Positions 53,238-63,417 of a DNA stretch of 64,000 nucleotides are shown here, piece by piece. Position 1 is the stretch's first letter. Every line of letters starts with the position of its first letter. A program made the translations under genes and the position numbers. Source of the DNA: Burkholderia pyrrocinia (GTDB taxonomy: Bacteria > Pseudomonadota > Gammaproteobacteria > Burkholderiales > Burkholderiaceae); assembly GCF_001028665.1 (NCBI RefSeq), contig NZ_CP011504.1, positions 558,001 to 622,000 of the forward strand. The letters are read 5' to 3'. Below the pieces are notes generated by a model. That model did no database searches and was not told where the DNA came from. It was given only the letters and a program-made list of their open reading frames with translations.

Positions 53238-53940
53238 GGACACGCCCCGATCCAGAAAAAACGCACAGTGTAGACGGAGGCGAGTTGGCCAACCGCCCTC
53301 CCGGGCCGCGCAGCGCGCGCTCCCGGCAACGCAGCCGTGATTGCCGTGACAACGGCCCTCGTCCCGTACTTGTATCCAACCAATGCGACCCGGCGTTCGC
53401 GCGTAAAGCGCGCAGGTTCTGCCTAACGAATGATGAGAACCATCTTATCAAATGACGCTGAGGATTGGGACTCACATTTAGAGAAGAGTGTCAAGGAATC
53501 GGGACTCGATTGGCAAGCCGGATTTTTCATGATTGGCGGCATGCGCAAGAGCGGGTGAGGCGGTGCGAAACGGGGCCGGCCGGATACGCGGAACCCCTTG
53601 CTCCGTAAAGGGTTCCGGGAAATCGAAAAATGTGGGGACCGATCGAATTCAGGACCACGGCGGCAGGGTCGGATCGCGTCCAGGCGACGCGAAATCCGGC
53701 CAATTTGTTTCTGTTCTGGTGTGAATGCGCCGCTTTATTCCACAGTCGGTTGCAATATCGCGACGCTGCCGATGCGACGTGTTTTATCTGATTCCGCAGC
53801 GTCGTCGAATTCCGCAGCCGGCCGACAGCGCGGGTGGAACCGGTACGGCCGCCGTTGCAGCCGGCGCACGCGACGCGCGGCGGGCGTTCGCCGCCCCGCA
53901 CGAACGCCCGCCGTCGCCGCTGCCGCGCGCGTGCCGCGGC
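53238..53940. other. 700-bp gene-free region with a hairpin
   Basis: No credible gene was found. The frames here are short or Arg-rich shadows. The stretch 53400-53540 is AT-richer and upstream of rpfR. A dyad at 53590-53616 is described separately. Around 53700-53790 there is another AT-rich block. This is the longest unexplained spacer outside the Rhs island and could hold regulatory RNA or promoter sequence for rpfR. Confidence 0.4.
53590..53616. terminator. Hairpin in the rpfR/oplAH spacer
   Basis: GGAACCCCTT (53590-53599) pairs with AAAGGGTTCC (53607-53616), a 10-bp stem with one mismatch and a 7-base loop. On the plus strand it is followed by GGGAAATCGAAAAA, not a U run. It may be a terminator for a minus-strand transcript or part of a small RNA; the evidence is structural only. 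Confidence 0.45.
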
Positions 53941-56900
53941 TCAACCCGCCGCGCCGTATCCGCCGCCGCCCGGCGTTTCGACGACGAACACGTCGCCCGG
54001 CGCCATCTGCGCGCGGCCGATATGGTCGAGCGCCTCGACCGTGCCGTCCGCGCGCTCGATCGTGTTGCGGCCGAGCGCGCCGGCTGCGCCGCCGGCCGCG
54101 CCGAACGGCGCATGGATCCGGTTGTTCGACAGGATCGACGCGGTCATCGGCTCGAGGAAGCGAATCCGCCGCACCGCGCCGTCGCCGCCGCGCCAGCGCC
54201 CGCCGCCGCCCGAGCCGGCGCGGATCCGGTGCGAGTCGAGCCGCACCGGGTAGCGCCATTCGAGCACCTCCGGGTCGGTGAGCCGCGAGTTCGTCATGTG
54301 CGTCTGCACCGCGCCGACACCCGCGAAGCCGTCGCCCGCGCCGCTGCCGCCCGCGATCGTCTCGTAGTACTGGTAGCGATCGTTGCCGAATGTGAAGTTA
54401 TTCATCGTCCCCTGGCTCGACGCGACGCAGCCGAGCGCGCCGTACAGCGCGTTGGTGATCGCCGACGACGTCTCGACGTTGCCCGACACGACCGCCGCCG
54501 GATATTCGGGATTCAGCATCGAGCGGGCGGGCACGATCACCGTGAGCGGCTTCAGGCAGCCGGCGTTCAGCGGGATGTCGTCGCCGACCAGCGTGCGGAA
54601 TACGTACAGCACGGCGGCCATGCAGACGGCCTTCGGCGCGTTGAAGTTGTTGTCGAGCTGCGCGGACGTGCCCGTGAAATCGATCTCCGCACGCCGCGCC
54701 GCGCGATCGACGCGGATCGCGACGCGAATCTCCGCGCCGTTGTCGAGCGGGTAGCGGTACGCGCCGTCCTGCAGCGCGCCGATCACGCGCCGCACCGCTT
54801 CTTCCGCGTTGTCCTGCACGTGCCCCATGAACGCGAGCACGACGTCGCGGCCGAACTGCACGACCATCCGGCGCAACTCGTCGACGCCCTTCTGGTTCGC
54901 GGCAACCTGCGCGCGCAGGTCGGCCATGTTTTGCTCGACGTTGCGCGCCGGGTAGCGGCCCGACGCGAGCAGCGCGCGCGTGTCGGCATCGCGCAGCACG
55001 CCCGCCGACACGAGCTGCCAGTTGTCGATCAGCACGCCCTCCTCGTCGATATGCGTCGAATCGGGCGGCATCGAGCCCGGCGTCGTGCCGCCGATGTCGG
55101 CGTGATGCCCGCGCGAGCCGACGTAGAACAGCGGCGTGTCCGAGCCGTCCGCGAACACCGGCGTGATGACCGTCACGTCCGGCAGGTGCGTGCCGCCATG
55201 ATACGGGTCGTTCAGCATGAACACGTCGCCGTCGCGCATGCGGCCGCGGTTGCGCTCGATCACCGTGCGGATGCTCTCGCCCATCGAGCCGAGGTGCACG
55301 GGCATGTGCGGCGCGTTCGCGATCAGGTTGCCGTCGCCGTCGAAGATCGCGCACGAGAAGTCGAGCCGCTCCTTGATGTTCACCGAGTACGCGGTGTTCT
55401 GCAGCCGCAGCCCCATCTGCTCGGCGATCGACATGAACAGGTTGTTGAAGATCTCGAGCCGCACCGGATCGGCATCGGTGCCGAGCGAGCGGCGCGTCGG
55501 CAGCGGCGTCGTGCGCGTCAGCACGAGGTTGCCCTGTGAGGTCATCTGCGCGCGCCAGCCGGGCTCGACGACGGTCGTGCCGTTCTTTTCCGCGACGATC
55601 GCCGGGCCGTCGATCGCGTCGCCGGCCAGCAGCGTGTCGCGCACGTAGAGCGCCGCGTCGTGCCATTTGCCGCCGGAATAAAAGCGCACGGCGGAATCGG
55701 CGCGCGGTGCGGCGCCCGCCCCGCGCGGCGCAAGCGGCGCGATTTCGACCGGCGCATCGGAGCGGCCGATCGCCTCGACCGACGCCAGCTCCGCGACGAG
55801 CGGCGTGCCGGGCATCAGGAACGCGTAGCGCTGCCGGTACGCGGCCTCGAACGCCTGCTGCATCGCGTCGACGCTGCCGGCCGGCACGTCGAGCGCCGAA
55901 TCGGTGCCCTGGTAGCGCAGGTGCACGCGCCGCTCGGTCGCGATCCGCTCCGGCGGCACGCCCTGTTCGAGCAGCGCGCCGACGGCCTCGTCGGCCAGCC
56001 GGTCGAGCGCCGCGTTCAACGCCGGCAGCGACGCATCGGACAGCACGGCCTCGACCGCGCGCTCGCGCATCGCGGTCTGGTCGGCCAAGCCCATTCCGTA
56101 CGCGGACAGCACGCCCGCGAGCGGATGCGCGAACACCTGCGTCATCCCGAGCGCGTCGGCCACGCCGCAAGCGTGCTGACCGCCCGCGCCGCCGAACGTC
56201 GTCAGCACGTAGCGCGACACGTCGTGGCCGCGCTGTACGGAGATCTTCTTGATCGCGTTCGCCATGCTGCCGATCGCGATTTCGAGGAAACCTTCGGCGA
56301 GTGCCTCCGGCGTCTCGCGCCGCCCCGTCGCCGCATGGATTTCATCGGCGAGCGCCGCGAACTTCGCGACCACGCCGTCGCGGTCGAGCGGCTCGTCCGC
56401 ATGCGGGCCGAACACGCGCGGGAAATGATCGGGCTGGATCTTGCCGAGCATCACGTTGCAGTCGGTCACCGTCAGCGGGCCGCCGCGCCGGTACGCGGCC
56501 GGCCCCGGGTTCGCGCCGGCCGATTCGGGCCCGACGCGCAGCCGCGCGCCGTCGAAGCCGAGCACCGAGCCGCCGCCCGCGGCGACCGTGTGGATGCTCA
56601 TCATCGGCGCGCGCATCCGCACGCCGGCCACCTGCGTCTCGAACACGCGTTCGAACTCGCCGTTGTAGTGCGACACGTCGGTCGACGTGCCGCCCATGTC
56701 GAAGCCGATCACCTGGCCGAAACCGGCCGCGCGCGCGGCGCGCACCATCCCGACGATGCCGCCCGCCGGGCCCGACAGGATCGCGTCCTTGCCCTGGAAC
56801 GCATCGGCGCGCGTCAGCCCGCCGCTGCTCTGCATGAACTGCAGGTTCACGCCCGGCATCTCGTGCGCGACCTGCTCGACATAACGACGCAGGATCGGCG

Positions 56901-57579
56901 ACAGGTACGCGTCCACGACGGTCGTATCGCCGCGCGACACCATCTTCATCAGCGGCGACACCTCGTGCGACACCGACACCTGCGTGAAGCCGATGCGGCG
57001 TGCGAGTTCCGCGAGTGCGCATTCATGCGCGGTGTAGCGGTAGCCGTGGATCAGCACGATCGCGAGCGCGCGCACGCCGGTGTCGAACACGCGGCGCAGC
57101 GACGCTTCGGCATCCTGCGCATCGAGCGCCACGACGACGTCGCCATGCGCGCCGATGCGTTCGTCGATCTCGACGACGGTCTCGTACAGCGCATCGGGCA
57201 GCACGATGTCGAGATCGAACAGCCGCGGCCGGTTCTGGTACGCGATGCGCAGCACGTCGCGAAAGCCGCGCGTCGTCGCGAGTGCGGTGCGTTCGCCCTT
57301 GCGTTCGAGCAGCGCGTTGGTCGCGACCGTCGTGCCCATCTTCACCATGTCGACGCGCGCGGGCGTGATCGGCTCGCCGTCCGCGAGGCCGAGCAGGTGG
57401 CGGATGCCGGCCACGGCCGCGTCGCGGTACTGCTCGGGGTTCTCCGACAGCAGCTTGTGCGTGACGAGCGTGCCGTCGGGCCGGCGCGCGACGATGTCGG
57501 TGAACGTGCCGCCGCGGTCGATCCAGAATTGCCAGCGCGCGGCGTCGGAGGGAACGGGAGAAAGGTGTCGGTCGGTCAT
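53941..57579 (-). CDS. ATP-dependent 5-oxoprolinase (fused HyuA/HyuB)
   Basis: The protein has 1212 residues, the normal length for a fused 5-oxoprolinase. The start is the ATG giving [13 protein letters not shown]. The N-terminal half is HyuA-like: [19 protein letters not shown] near residue 17, [19 protein letters not shown] and [15 protein letters not shown]. The C-terminal half is HyuB-like ([36 protein letters not shown]) and ends with a Gly-rich TPGGGGYG segment. It hydrolyses 5-oxo-L-proline to glutamate with ATP. It follows an MFS gene and a DUF1445 gene on the same strand, supporting a pyroglutamate unit. Confidence 0.92.
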   Translation of the reverse strand: MTDRHLSPVPSDAARWQFWIDRGGTFTDIVARRPDGTLVTHKLLSENPEQYRDAAVAGIRHLLGLADGEPITPARVDMVKMGTTVATNALLERKGERTALATTRGFRDVLRIAYQNRPRLFDLDIVLPDALYETVVEIDERIGAHGDVVVALDAQDAEASLRRVFDTGVRALAIVLIHGYRYTAHECALAELARRIGFTQVSVSHEVSPLMKMVSRGDTTVVDAYLSPILRRYVEQVAHEMPGVNLQFMQSSGGLTRADAFQGKDAILSGPAGGIVGMVRAARAAGFGQVIGFDMGGTSTDVSHYNGEFERVFETQVAGVRMRAPMMSIHTVAAGGGSVLGFDGARLRVGPESAGANPGPAAYRRGGPLTVTDCNVMLGKIQPDHFPRVFGPHADEPLDRDGVVAKFAALADEIHAATGRRETPEALAEGFLEIAIGSMANAIKKISVQRGHDVSRYVLTTFGGAGGQHACGVADALGMTQVFAHPLAGVLSAYGMGLADQTAMRERAVEAVLSDASLPALNAALDRLADEAVGALLEQGVPPERIATERRVHLRYQGTDSALDVPAGSVDAMQQAFEAAYRQRYAFLMPGTPLVAELASVEAIGRSDAPVEIAPLAPRGAGAAPRADSAVRFYSGGKWHDAALYVRDTLLAGDAIDGPAIVAEKNGTTVVEPGWRAQMTSQGNLVLTRTTPLPTRRSLGTDADPVRLEIFNNLFMSIAEQMGLRLQNTAYSVNIKERLDFSCAIFDGDGNLIANAPHMPVHLGSMGESIRTVIERNRGRMRDGDVFMLNDPYHGGTHLPDVTVITPVFADGSDTPLFYVGSRGHHADIGGTTPGSMPPDSTHIDEEGVLIDNWQLVSAGVLRDADTRALLASGRYPARNVEQNMADLRAQVAANQKGVDELRRMVVQFGRDVVLAFMGHVQDNAEEAVRRVIGALQDGAYRYPLDNGAEIRVAIRVDRAARRAEIDFTGTSAQLDNNFNAPKAVCMAAVLYVFRTLVGDDIPLNAGCLKPLTVIVPARSMLNPEYPAAVVSGNVETSSAITNALYGALGCVASSQGTMNNFTFGNDRYQYYETIAGGSGAGDGFAGVGAVQTHMTNSRLTDPEVLEWRYPVRLDSHRIRAGSGGGGRWRGGDGAVRRIRFLEPMTASILSNNRIHAPFGAAGGAAGALGRNTIERADGTVEALDHIGRAQMAPGDVFVVETPGGGGYGAAG

Positions 57580-57692
57580 GATGGTCGATGCGTCGTGAGA
57601 TCTCGGAACGAGCGCCGTCGCACGGCGCGCGTCGCGCCGTGTCACGGTGTCGATGAAAAGGGAAGAAAACGAAGGGCGGGCCGCCCCGCCGC

Positions 57693-58991
57693 TTACGCGG
57701 CGTCGAGTTCGCGGCCGCGCGTCTCGGGCAGCGTCAGCGCGGCGACGATCACCACGCCGTATGCGGCGACCGCGAAGATCCCGATGCTCGTGCCGAGCCC
57801 GTACTGCTTCGACAGCGCGCCGATCAGGAACGGGAACAGTGCGCCGATCGCGCGGCCCACGTTGTAGCAGAAGCCTTGGCCCGAGCCGCGCACGCGGGTC
57901 GGGAACAGTTCGGTGAGGAACGCGCCCATCCCCGAGAAGATGCCCGATGCGAAGAAGCCGAGCGGGAAGCCGAGCCACAGCATCGACGCATTGGTCAGGT
58001 TCAGCGACGTGTACGCGAACGCAATCACCATCGAGCCGACCGCGAACAGGATGAAGTTCGGCTTGCGGCCGAGGCGGTCGGTCAGGTACGCACTCGTCAG
58101 GTAGCCGACCCACGAGCCGAAGATGATCATCGCGAGATAGCCGCCGGTGCCCATCACGGTCAGGTGCCGCTCGGTCTTCAGGAAGGTCGGCAGCCACGTC
58201 GTGATCGCGTAGTAGCCGCCCTGCGCGCCGGTCGTCAGCAGCGCCGCGCGCAGCGTCGTCGTGATCAGCTTCGGCGCGAAGATCTCGGTGAGGCGCGGCG
58301 CGTCGGCCACCTTCGCCTGCGCGGCCTTCTCCTTCTCGTAGACGTCCGGCTCCTTCACGTAACGGCGGATCGCGACGACCAGCAGCGCGGGCGCCAGCCC
58401 GACGAGGAACAGCGCGCGCCACGCCTGCTCGGCCGGCAGCACCGAGAACAGCAGCGCATACAGCAGCGCGCACAGCCCCCAGCCGATCGCCCAGCCCGAC
58501 TGCACGAGGCCGACCGCCTTGCCGCGATCGCGCGCGCGGATCACTTCGCCGATCAGCACCGCGCCGGCCGTCCATTCGCCGCCGAAGCCGAAGCCCATCA
58601 GCGCGCGCGCCGCGAGCAACTGGTGATAGTTCTGCGCGAGCCCGCACAGCGCGGTGAACACCGCGAACCACAGCACCGTCAGCTGCAGCGTGCGCACGCG
58701 GCCGATCCGGTCCGACAGGATGCCCGCGATCCAGCCGCCGAGCGCCGACGCGAGCAGCGTGACCGTGCCGATGAAGCCGGCGTCCGCGAGCGAGATACCC
58801 CAGGTCGCGACGAGCGTCGGGATCACGAACGACAGCATCTGCGTGTCCATCCCGTCGAGCATGTAGCCGACCTTGCAGCTCCAGAACGCGCGGCGCTCGC
58901 GCGGCTGCGCGTCGGCGTACCACGAGAACAGGCCGCTGCGCTCGGGGCTCGCGGGCTCGGCGGCGGGTGCCGCGAGGGTCTTGCTTTCCAT
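57693..58991 (-). CDS. MFS transporter, sugar/carboxylate porter type
   Basis: This 432-residue protein has twelve hydrophobic segments and starts at an ATG after CAGGAGCACCACC. Motifs are [20 protein letters not shown] (loop 2-3), [19 protein letters not shown] (helix 4-5) and [13 protein letters not shown] (loop 8-9), which place it in the AAHS/SHS symporter branch (JenA, BenK and relatives). In this context 5-oxoproline or a related acid is the likely substrate. It lies 113 bp before the 5-oxoprolinase gene in transcription order. Confidence 0.9.
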   Translation of the reverse strand: MESKTLAAPAAEPASPERSGLFSWYADAQPRERRAFWSCKVGYMLDGMDTQMLSFVIPTLVATWGISLADAGFIGTVTLLASALGGWIAGILSDRIGRVRTLQLTVLWFAVFTALCGLAQNYHQLLAARALMGFGFGGEWTAGAVLIGEVIRARDRGKAVGLVQSGWAIGWGLCALLYALLFSVLPAEQAWRALFLVGLAPALLVVAIRRYVKEPDVYEKEKAAQAKVADAPRLTEIFAPKLITTTLRAALLTTGAQGGYYAITTWLPTFLKTERHLTVMGTGGYLAMIIFGSWVGYLTSAYLTDRLGRKPNFILFAVGSMVIAFAYTSLNLTNASMLWLGFPLGFFASGIFSGMGAFLTELFPTRVRGSGQGFCYNVGRAIGALFPFLIGALSKQYGLGTSIGIFAVAAYGVVIVAALTLPETRGRELDAA

Positions 58992-59060
58992 GGTGGTGCT
59001 CCTGTCGTTATGCGCCGTCAATTGCGTGTGGTGTGTCGTGTGTCGTGCTTACGTCGCGCG

Positions 59061-59124
59061 CGATGCCGCGATGTCGCGATGTCGCGATGTCGCGATGTCG
59101 CGATGTCGCGATGTCGCGTTGTCG
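59061..59124. repeat. 8-bp microsatellite, eight units
   Basis: Six exact CGATGTCG units (59069-59116) are flanked by one variant on each side (CGATGCCG and CGTTGTCG). The array ends two bases before the stop codon of the DUF1445 gene and lies in the transcribed spacer upstream of the MFS ribosome-binding site. Slippage would lengthen or shorten the intercistronic leader without changing either protein. Confidence 0.93.
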
Positions 59125-59126
59125 GA

Positions 59127-59900
59127 TCAGAACACGGCCAGCGACGCGTTCGTGATGTCGGTCATCAGCATGCAGCCGGGCGTATGCGCGATCGCGATCG
59201 GCAGCTTCGCGTCCATCAGCGCGGTTTGCGGCGTCACGCCGCACGCCCAGAACACCGGCAGCTCGCCGTCGCGGATCGTCACCGCATCGCCGAATTCGGG
59301 TGCGTCCAGATCCGCGATGCCCAGTTCCTGCGGGTGACCGATATGGATCGGCGCGCCGTGCACGCCCGGAAACCGGCTCGTGATCTGCACCGCGCGGATC
59401 GCGTCGGCGCCGCGCATCGGCCGCATCGACACGACGAGCTGGCCGCCGAAGATCCCCGCGCGCCGGTTCGGAATCGACGTGCGGTACATCGGCACGTTGC
59501 GGCCCTCCTCGACGTGGCGCAGCCCGATCCCTTCACGGGCGAGCATGTCCTCGAACGAGAACGAGCAGCCGATCGCGAACACGACGAAGTCGTCGCGCCA
59601 CAGCGCTTCCAGCGACTCGACGCGCTCAGTCTGGCGGCCGTCGCGGTACACGTTGTAGCTCGGCACGTCGGTGCGGATGTCGAGATCCTCGCCGAGCGCG
59701 TCGATCCGGAACGCACCCGGTTCGCCGACGCCGAGCAGCGGGCACGCTTTCGGGTTTGCCTGACAAAAGCGCAGGAAATCGTGCGCATACGCATCGGGCA
59801 GGATCGCGAGATTCGCTTGCGCGAACGGGCCGCAGTGGCCTGCGGTCGGGCCGCGAAACGCGCCGTGGCGCACGGACTGGCGGAATTCGGAAGGCGTCAT
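59127..59900 (-). CDS. DUF1445 putative hydro-lyase (D-glutamate-cyclase-related)
   Basis: This 257-residue protein starts at the ATG at 59900; a TTG three codons earlier is less likely. Family motifs are [15 protein letters not shown] near the N terminus, [24 protein letters not shown], and the C-terminal [12 protein letters not shown] with [14 protein letters not shown]1445 is part of mammalian D-glutamate cyclase, which interconverts D-glutamate and 5-oxo-D-proline, so the position beside 5-oxoprolinase is meaningful. It is divergent from a LysR gene. Confidence 0.9.
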   Translation of the reverse strand: MTPSEFRQSVRHGAFRGPTAGHCGPFAQANLAILPDAYAHDFLRFCQANPKACPLLGVGEPGAFRIDALGEDLDIRTDVPSYNVYRDGRQTERVESLEALWRDDFVVFAIGCSFSFEDMLAREGIGLRHVEEGRNVPMYRTSIPNRRAGIFGGQLVVSMRPMRGADAIRAVQITSRFPGVHGAPIHIGHPQELGIADLDAPEFGDAVTIRDGELPVFWACGVTPQTALMDAKLPIAIAHTPGCMLMTDITNASLAVF

Positions 59901-60105
59901 GAGATTCAATCGCAGATCGGGATGTGGTCGGGATGACGGTGTCGCGTCATCGGATACGGCGAAGAATAGAAAAGAAAAAATTTTGTCGCCAACGAGTTTT
60001 TCTGCGCTTCGTGTATAGAATTTCTTAACGGATCTTCGGGTTTTCCCCGGTCCCGTTCACTTTTCCTCACCGGCAAGCTGCGCATCCATCGTCCGCCCGA
60101 CCGCC
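59901..60105. promoter_or_regulatory. Divergent LysR / oxoproline gene control region
   Basis: This 205-bp spacer has an A/T-rich centre (about 59955-60040) containing A and T tracts and the small dyad AGAATTTCT (60018-60026). This is where the LysR protein is expected to bind and where both promoters must lie. No precise T-N11-A site can be singled out by eye. Confidence 0.5.
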
Positions 60106-61038
60106 ATGAACACGCGTTTTCTCGAAACCTTCGTCACGCTCGCGAAGCTGCGCAACTTCCGCACGACGGCCGCCGCGCTGCACGCGACGCCGGCCGCGAT
60201 CTCGCAGCGCCTGAAGGCGCTCGAGGACGAATTGCAGACGGTACTCGTCGACCGCGACAGCCGCGAATTCCGGCTCACGCCGAATGGCGAGTACCTGCTC
60301 GGCTATGCGAAAGCCGTGGTCGAGGCGACGCAGGAACTGCAGGCCGCCGCGTCCGGCGAAAGCGCGCTGCGCGGCAAGCTGCGGCTCGGCGTGATCGAGA
60401 CGGTCGTGCACAGCTGGCTGCCGCACTATATGCGCCGCCTCGCGGCCGACTATCCGCAGCTCGAGATCGACCTGACCGTCGACGTGAGCGTCGTGCTGCA
60501 GCGCCGGCTGATGGCCGGCGAGCTCGACCTGATCATCCGCGTCGAGGGCAGCGACGAGGCGTCGGTCGTCTGCGACGCGCTCGCGAACTATCCGGTGCGC
60601 TGGATCGCACGCGCGGGGCTGTTGCCGAACACGCGCACGGGCCTCGCGCGGCAGGTGCTGCGCCAGCCGATCCTGACCTACGGGCGCGGCACCGCGCCTC
60701 ACCGGGCGCTGGAGGACATCGTTCGTACCCTTGCGCATGCGCACGGCGTGCCGCTGTCGGACACGCGCATTACCGGATCGCCGTCGATCTCGGTGATCGT
60801 GCAGCTCGTGCGCGACGGCTTCGGCGTGGCCGCGATTCCGGTGCTGTTCGTCGATGCGCTGATCGAGAGCGGCGAGGTTGTCGAGCTGCCGCTGCAGCCG
60901 TCGCCGCCGTCGATCGTCGTGTCGATGTCGCGGCGTGCGGACGCGCCGCGGTTCGTGCACGGCGCGTCGATCGCCGCGCGGGCCGCGTGTCATGAGTATT
61001 GCGCGAAGAGTACGCGGCGGTTGGTTGAGGCGCTTTGA
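60106..61038 (+). CDS. LysR-family regulator of the oxoproline genes
   Basis: This 310-residue protein has a winged helix at residues 1-65 (FLETFVTLAKLRNFRTTAAA, AISQRLKALEDELQTVLVDR) and an effector domain from about 90 (LRGKLRLGVIETVVHSWLPH). It is encoded divergently from DUF1445-MFS-5-oxoprolinase and very likely activates them in response to 5-oxoproline or a related acid. The conclusion is from gene order. Confidence 0.92.
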   Translation: MNTRFLETFVTLAKLRNFRTTAAALHATPAAISQRLKALEDELQTVLVDRDSREFRLTPNGEYLLGYAKAVVEATQELQAAASGESALRGKLRLGVIETVVHSWLPHYMRRLAADYPQLEIDLTVDVSVVLQRRLMAGELDLIIRVEGSDEASVVCDALANYPVRWIARAGLLPNTRTGLARQVLRQPILTYGRGTAPHRALEDIVRTLAHAHGVPLSDTRITGSPSISVIVQLVRDGFGVAAIPVLFVDALIESGEVVELPLQPSPPSIVVSMSRRADAPRFVHGASIAARAACHEYCAKSTRRLVEAL

Positions 61039-61244
61039 AGCGGCGCGGGCCTGCGTGAAGCGAGGTCGAGCCTCCGGCGCGGGTTCGACATCGCTGCGCG
61101 AATCGCCCACGATCGCATTCGGCTCATCCGGCGCCTCGCTTCGTGCGACGGTGCGGCCGCCGACACCCGCATGCGAATGCGGGCCGCCGGGTGCGGTTTC
61201 TGTTTATTTATCCGCAATATGGAAGCAATGAATCAGTCAGCCAG

Positions 61245-61571
61245 TCACGCGGATTGCCCCGCATGCGGCTGCATCAGCTTGCCGTCGCCGTACTCGCGAA
61301 GCACCTTCGAGATCACGACGCGATAGCCGTCGAGCCAGCGCGCCTGTTTCGCCTTCGCTTCGAGGTGCGCCGGATGCTGCATCAATTGCTGAAGCGCCGC
61401 CTCCGATTCCCAGTAGTAGACGTTCTGGATCAGCCCCGCTTCGACGTTCTCCCACGTCTCCTCGCCGAGATAGCCGGGCGCCGCGCGCGCCATGTCGGCG
61501 ATCTGCCGGTCGAGCCGGTGGAATTCGTCATCGTATTGCCCGGCACGAAAAATAAAGGTCGACGCGTACAT
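61245..61571 (-). CDS. Antibiotic-biosynthesis-monooxygenase-fold protein
   Basis: This 108-residue ferredoxin-like alpha/beta protein begins MYASTFIFRAGQYDDEFHRL. The ABM-type signature is visible in NVYYWESEAALQQLMQHPAH, including the Trp and His positions typical of the fold. These proteins act as small dimeric oxygenases or haem-degrading enzymes, or have unknown roles. It stands alone between the LysR gene and the YkgJ-type gene. The longer upstream frame is untranslated leader. Confidence 0.82.
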   Translation of the reverse strand: MYASTFIFRAGQYDDEFHRLDRQIADMARAAPGYLGEETWENVEAGLIQNVYYWESEAALQQLMQHPAHLEAKAKQARWLDGYRVVISKVLREYGDGKLMQPHAGQSA

Positions 61572-61636
61572 GCCCGCTCCGTCGGAAACGATTGAAAGAG
61601 CGCCAAGTGTAAGGCACGCGCGGCGTGCCGCGATCG

Positions 61637-62611
61637 TTACGCGGCGAGCGGATCCGCGTCGAGCCATGCATCGATGCGTGGCGCGTCGTCACGCGTTTCG
61701 GCCGCGGGCGCCGGCATCGCTGCAAGCGCATGCCGCGCACGTTCGAGCGCCTGGGCGAAACCGCGCAACTCGCGTGTCGCGGGCCGGTCGTCGGCGTGCC
61801 GGCGTGCGAGTGCGGCCTCGATGTTCGTGCCGATCAACGCGAGTTGCGCGTCGATGAAGTCGATGCACAGCGCGCGGCAATGCGCGGAGACCGGCGCGAC
61901 GGCCAGCAGCACGGGCACGATCGACACGGTCAGGTAACCGCCCGCCGCGAGCCGCGACAACGCATCGCGTACGTCCTGCCCGCCACCGGCCAGCGACGCG
62001 AACACGGCATCGCGCCACACCGCGCGCTCGAACGCGAGCGCATCGCGATACGTGTCGAGCGCCGCGCGATCCGCGACTTGCCCGGCCGTCACCAGCGGAA
62101 TCGGAAACGAGTGCTCGACGGCGGGCCGCTCGTCTCCCGCCTCGACAATGCAGTTCGCGCCAAGCCACGCCGTTTCGTCGCGCCGCGCCGCGAGCACGCG
62201 CGACTGCAACCGGTCAGGCAGCATCGGATCGAGCGGCACCGCGCCGCAGATCGACGGCTTCTCCGCGTGCACGCTGCAGCGGCCGTCGTCGGCGAGCGCC
62301 GCACAACGGCCGAGCGACGGATAGTCGTAGCCCTGCAGCGTCAGCGCGACCCATTCGCCATTGGCGCCGCCGAGTCGATGGAACAACCGCTCCGCCAGCG
62401 CTTCGGACGCCGCAATATCGTCCGTGTCGAATGCATGCTCGCGCCCGCCCGCACGCCAGCGTTCGCCGATTCGCCGCGTCGGCACGCGACGGATCGTCAG
62501 CGCGCCGACGAAGCGGCGCCGATGCCGGAACAGTTCGCGCAACGACAGCGTCGGCGCGCTGTTGCAGCAGCGTCCGCATGCGTTGCACGCGAGCAGGTAC
62601 GTGTCTACCAC
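61637..62611 (-). CDS. YkgJ-type cysteine-cluster protein
   Basis: This 324-residue protein probably starts at a GTG (62609-62611) that overlaps the stop of the MetQ-like gene; no better start exists. The N-terminal YACNACGRCC-like cluster (LLACNACGRCCNSAPTLSL), a Cys in LGRCAALADDGRCSVHAEKP and SICGAVPLDP match the Zn/Fe-binding YkgJ/CxxCxxCC family, which includes flagellin lysine methylase-type proteins. The C-terminal 150 residues are helical. Function unknown. Overlap with the upstream gene indicates translation as one unit. Confidence 0.8.
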   Translation of the reverse strand: MVDTYLLACNACGRCCNSAPTLSLRELFRHRRRFVGALTIRRVPTRRIGERWRAGGREHAFDTDDIAASEALAERLFHRLGGANGEWVALTLQGYDYPSLGRCAALADDGRCSVHAEKPSICGAVPLDPMLPDRLQSRVLAARRDETAWLGANCIVEAGDERPAVEHSFPIPLVTAGQVADRAALDTYRDALAFERAVWRDAVFASLAGGGQDVRDALSRLAAGGYLTVSIVPVLLAVAPVSAHCRALCIDFIDAQLALIGTNIEAALARRHADDRPATRELRGFAQALERARHALAAMPAPAAETRDDAPRIDAWLDADPLAA

Positions 62612-63417
62612 GGCCGCCGCACCGAATCCTGGTAACGCGTGAGGATGAAGCGCGCGACGTCGTCCGAGTGATACGCGGCGACGAGTTGCGCGACCCACGG
62701 TTTCGCGCGATCGGCGTTGCGCACCGTCAGCACGTTCGCGTACGGCGAGCGCGCGTCCTCGAGGCTGATGCTGTCGCGTGCGGGCTGCAGCCCGACGCGG
62801 GCGGCATCGTCGCTGTCGATCGCAACGAACGCGGCCGTATCGAGCGCGGCGTAAAGACGATCGCGGCGCAGCGCGACGAGCTTCAGCCCAAGCCGGTTGC
62901 CGGTCACGTCGCGCAGCGTCGCATGCAGGCCGGCCTGCTCGCGCAGCGTCACCAGCGTATCGTTCTGCAGCAGCACCAGCGCGCGCGCCATCCCGCGCGG
63001 ATCGGCCGGAATCGCGACCGTCGCGCCGGGCTGCAATTCGTTCAGGTTTTTCAGCTTGCGCGAATAAAGCGCCATCGGCAGCGTGACGGTCGGCGCGACT
63101 TCGGTCAGCGCGTAGCGTTTCTGCGCGCGCGTCGCGGCAAGCTGGTGCGCATCCTCGAAGCTGGCCGCGTCGATCCGGCCGTCGGCGAGCGCCGCGTCGA
63201 TGCGCGACGCATCGTCGAATTCGACGACATCGACGCCCAGCCCTCGCGCAGCGGCGACCCGCTTCACTTCGTCCAGGATCTGCGCATGCACGCCGCGCGT
63301 CACGCCGACGCGCACGGCAGGGGCAGCCGATTCGGCCGCAACGGCCGATCCCGGATGCACAACGCCACACGCGGCCAGCAGCCACACGGAGACGAATCGC
63401 ACGATGCCCTTCGTCAC
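62605..63417 (-). CDS. MetQ/NlpA-like substrate-binding lipoprotein
   Basis: This 270-residue protein starts at a GTG with GAGGGATGCATC before it, overlapping the stop of the FGE-like gene (GTGA). The signal sequence has a lipobox-like LLAAC at about residues 13-17, so it may be lipid-anchored. The mature part resembles MetQ (VRVGVTRGVHAQILDEVKRV, DDASRIDAALADGRIDAASF), but Met-specific residues are not certain. There is no ABC ATPase or permease next to it. It is sandwiched between FGE-like and YkgJ-like genes with overlaps on both sides. Confidence 0.82.
   Translation of the reverse strand: MTKGIVRFVSVWLLAACGVVHPGSAVAAESAAPAVRVGVTRGVHAQILDEVKRVAAARGLGVDVVEFDDASRIDAALADGRIDAASFEDAHQLAATRAQKRYALTEVAPTVTLPMALYSRKLKNLNELQPGATVAIPADPRGMARALVLLQNDTLVTLREQAGLHATLRDVTGNRLGLKLVALRRDRLYAALDTAAFVAIDSDDAARVGLQPARDSISLEDARSPYANVLTVRNADRAKPWVAQLVAAYHSDDVARFILTRYQDSVRRPW

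Noticed and set aside
53425..53460. A Fur-box-like AT-rich dyad upstream of rpfR
   Set aside because: Match to the 19-bp consensus is poor in both halves and no iron-related gene is adjacent.
53941..58923. A 1660-residue frame joining 5-oxoprolinase to sequence over the MFS gene
   Set aside because: Residues before [10 protein letters not shown] are a shadow of the MFS transporter. The start at 57579 gives the normal family length.
59008..59337. Frames with a repeated CRDVAMS or ATSRHRDI motif
   Set aside because: They are translations of the 8-bp microsatellite with no support on either side.
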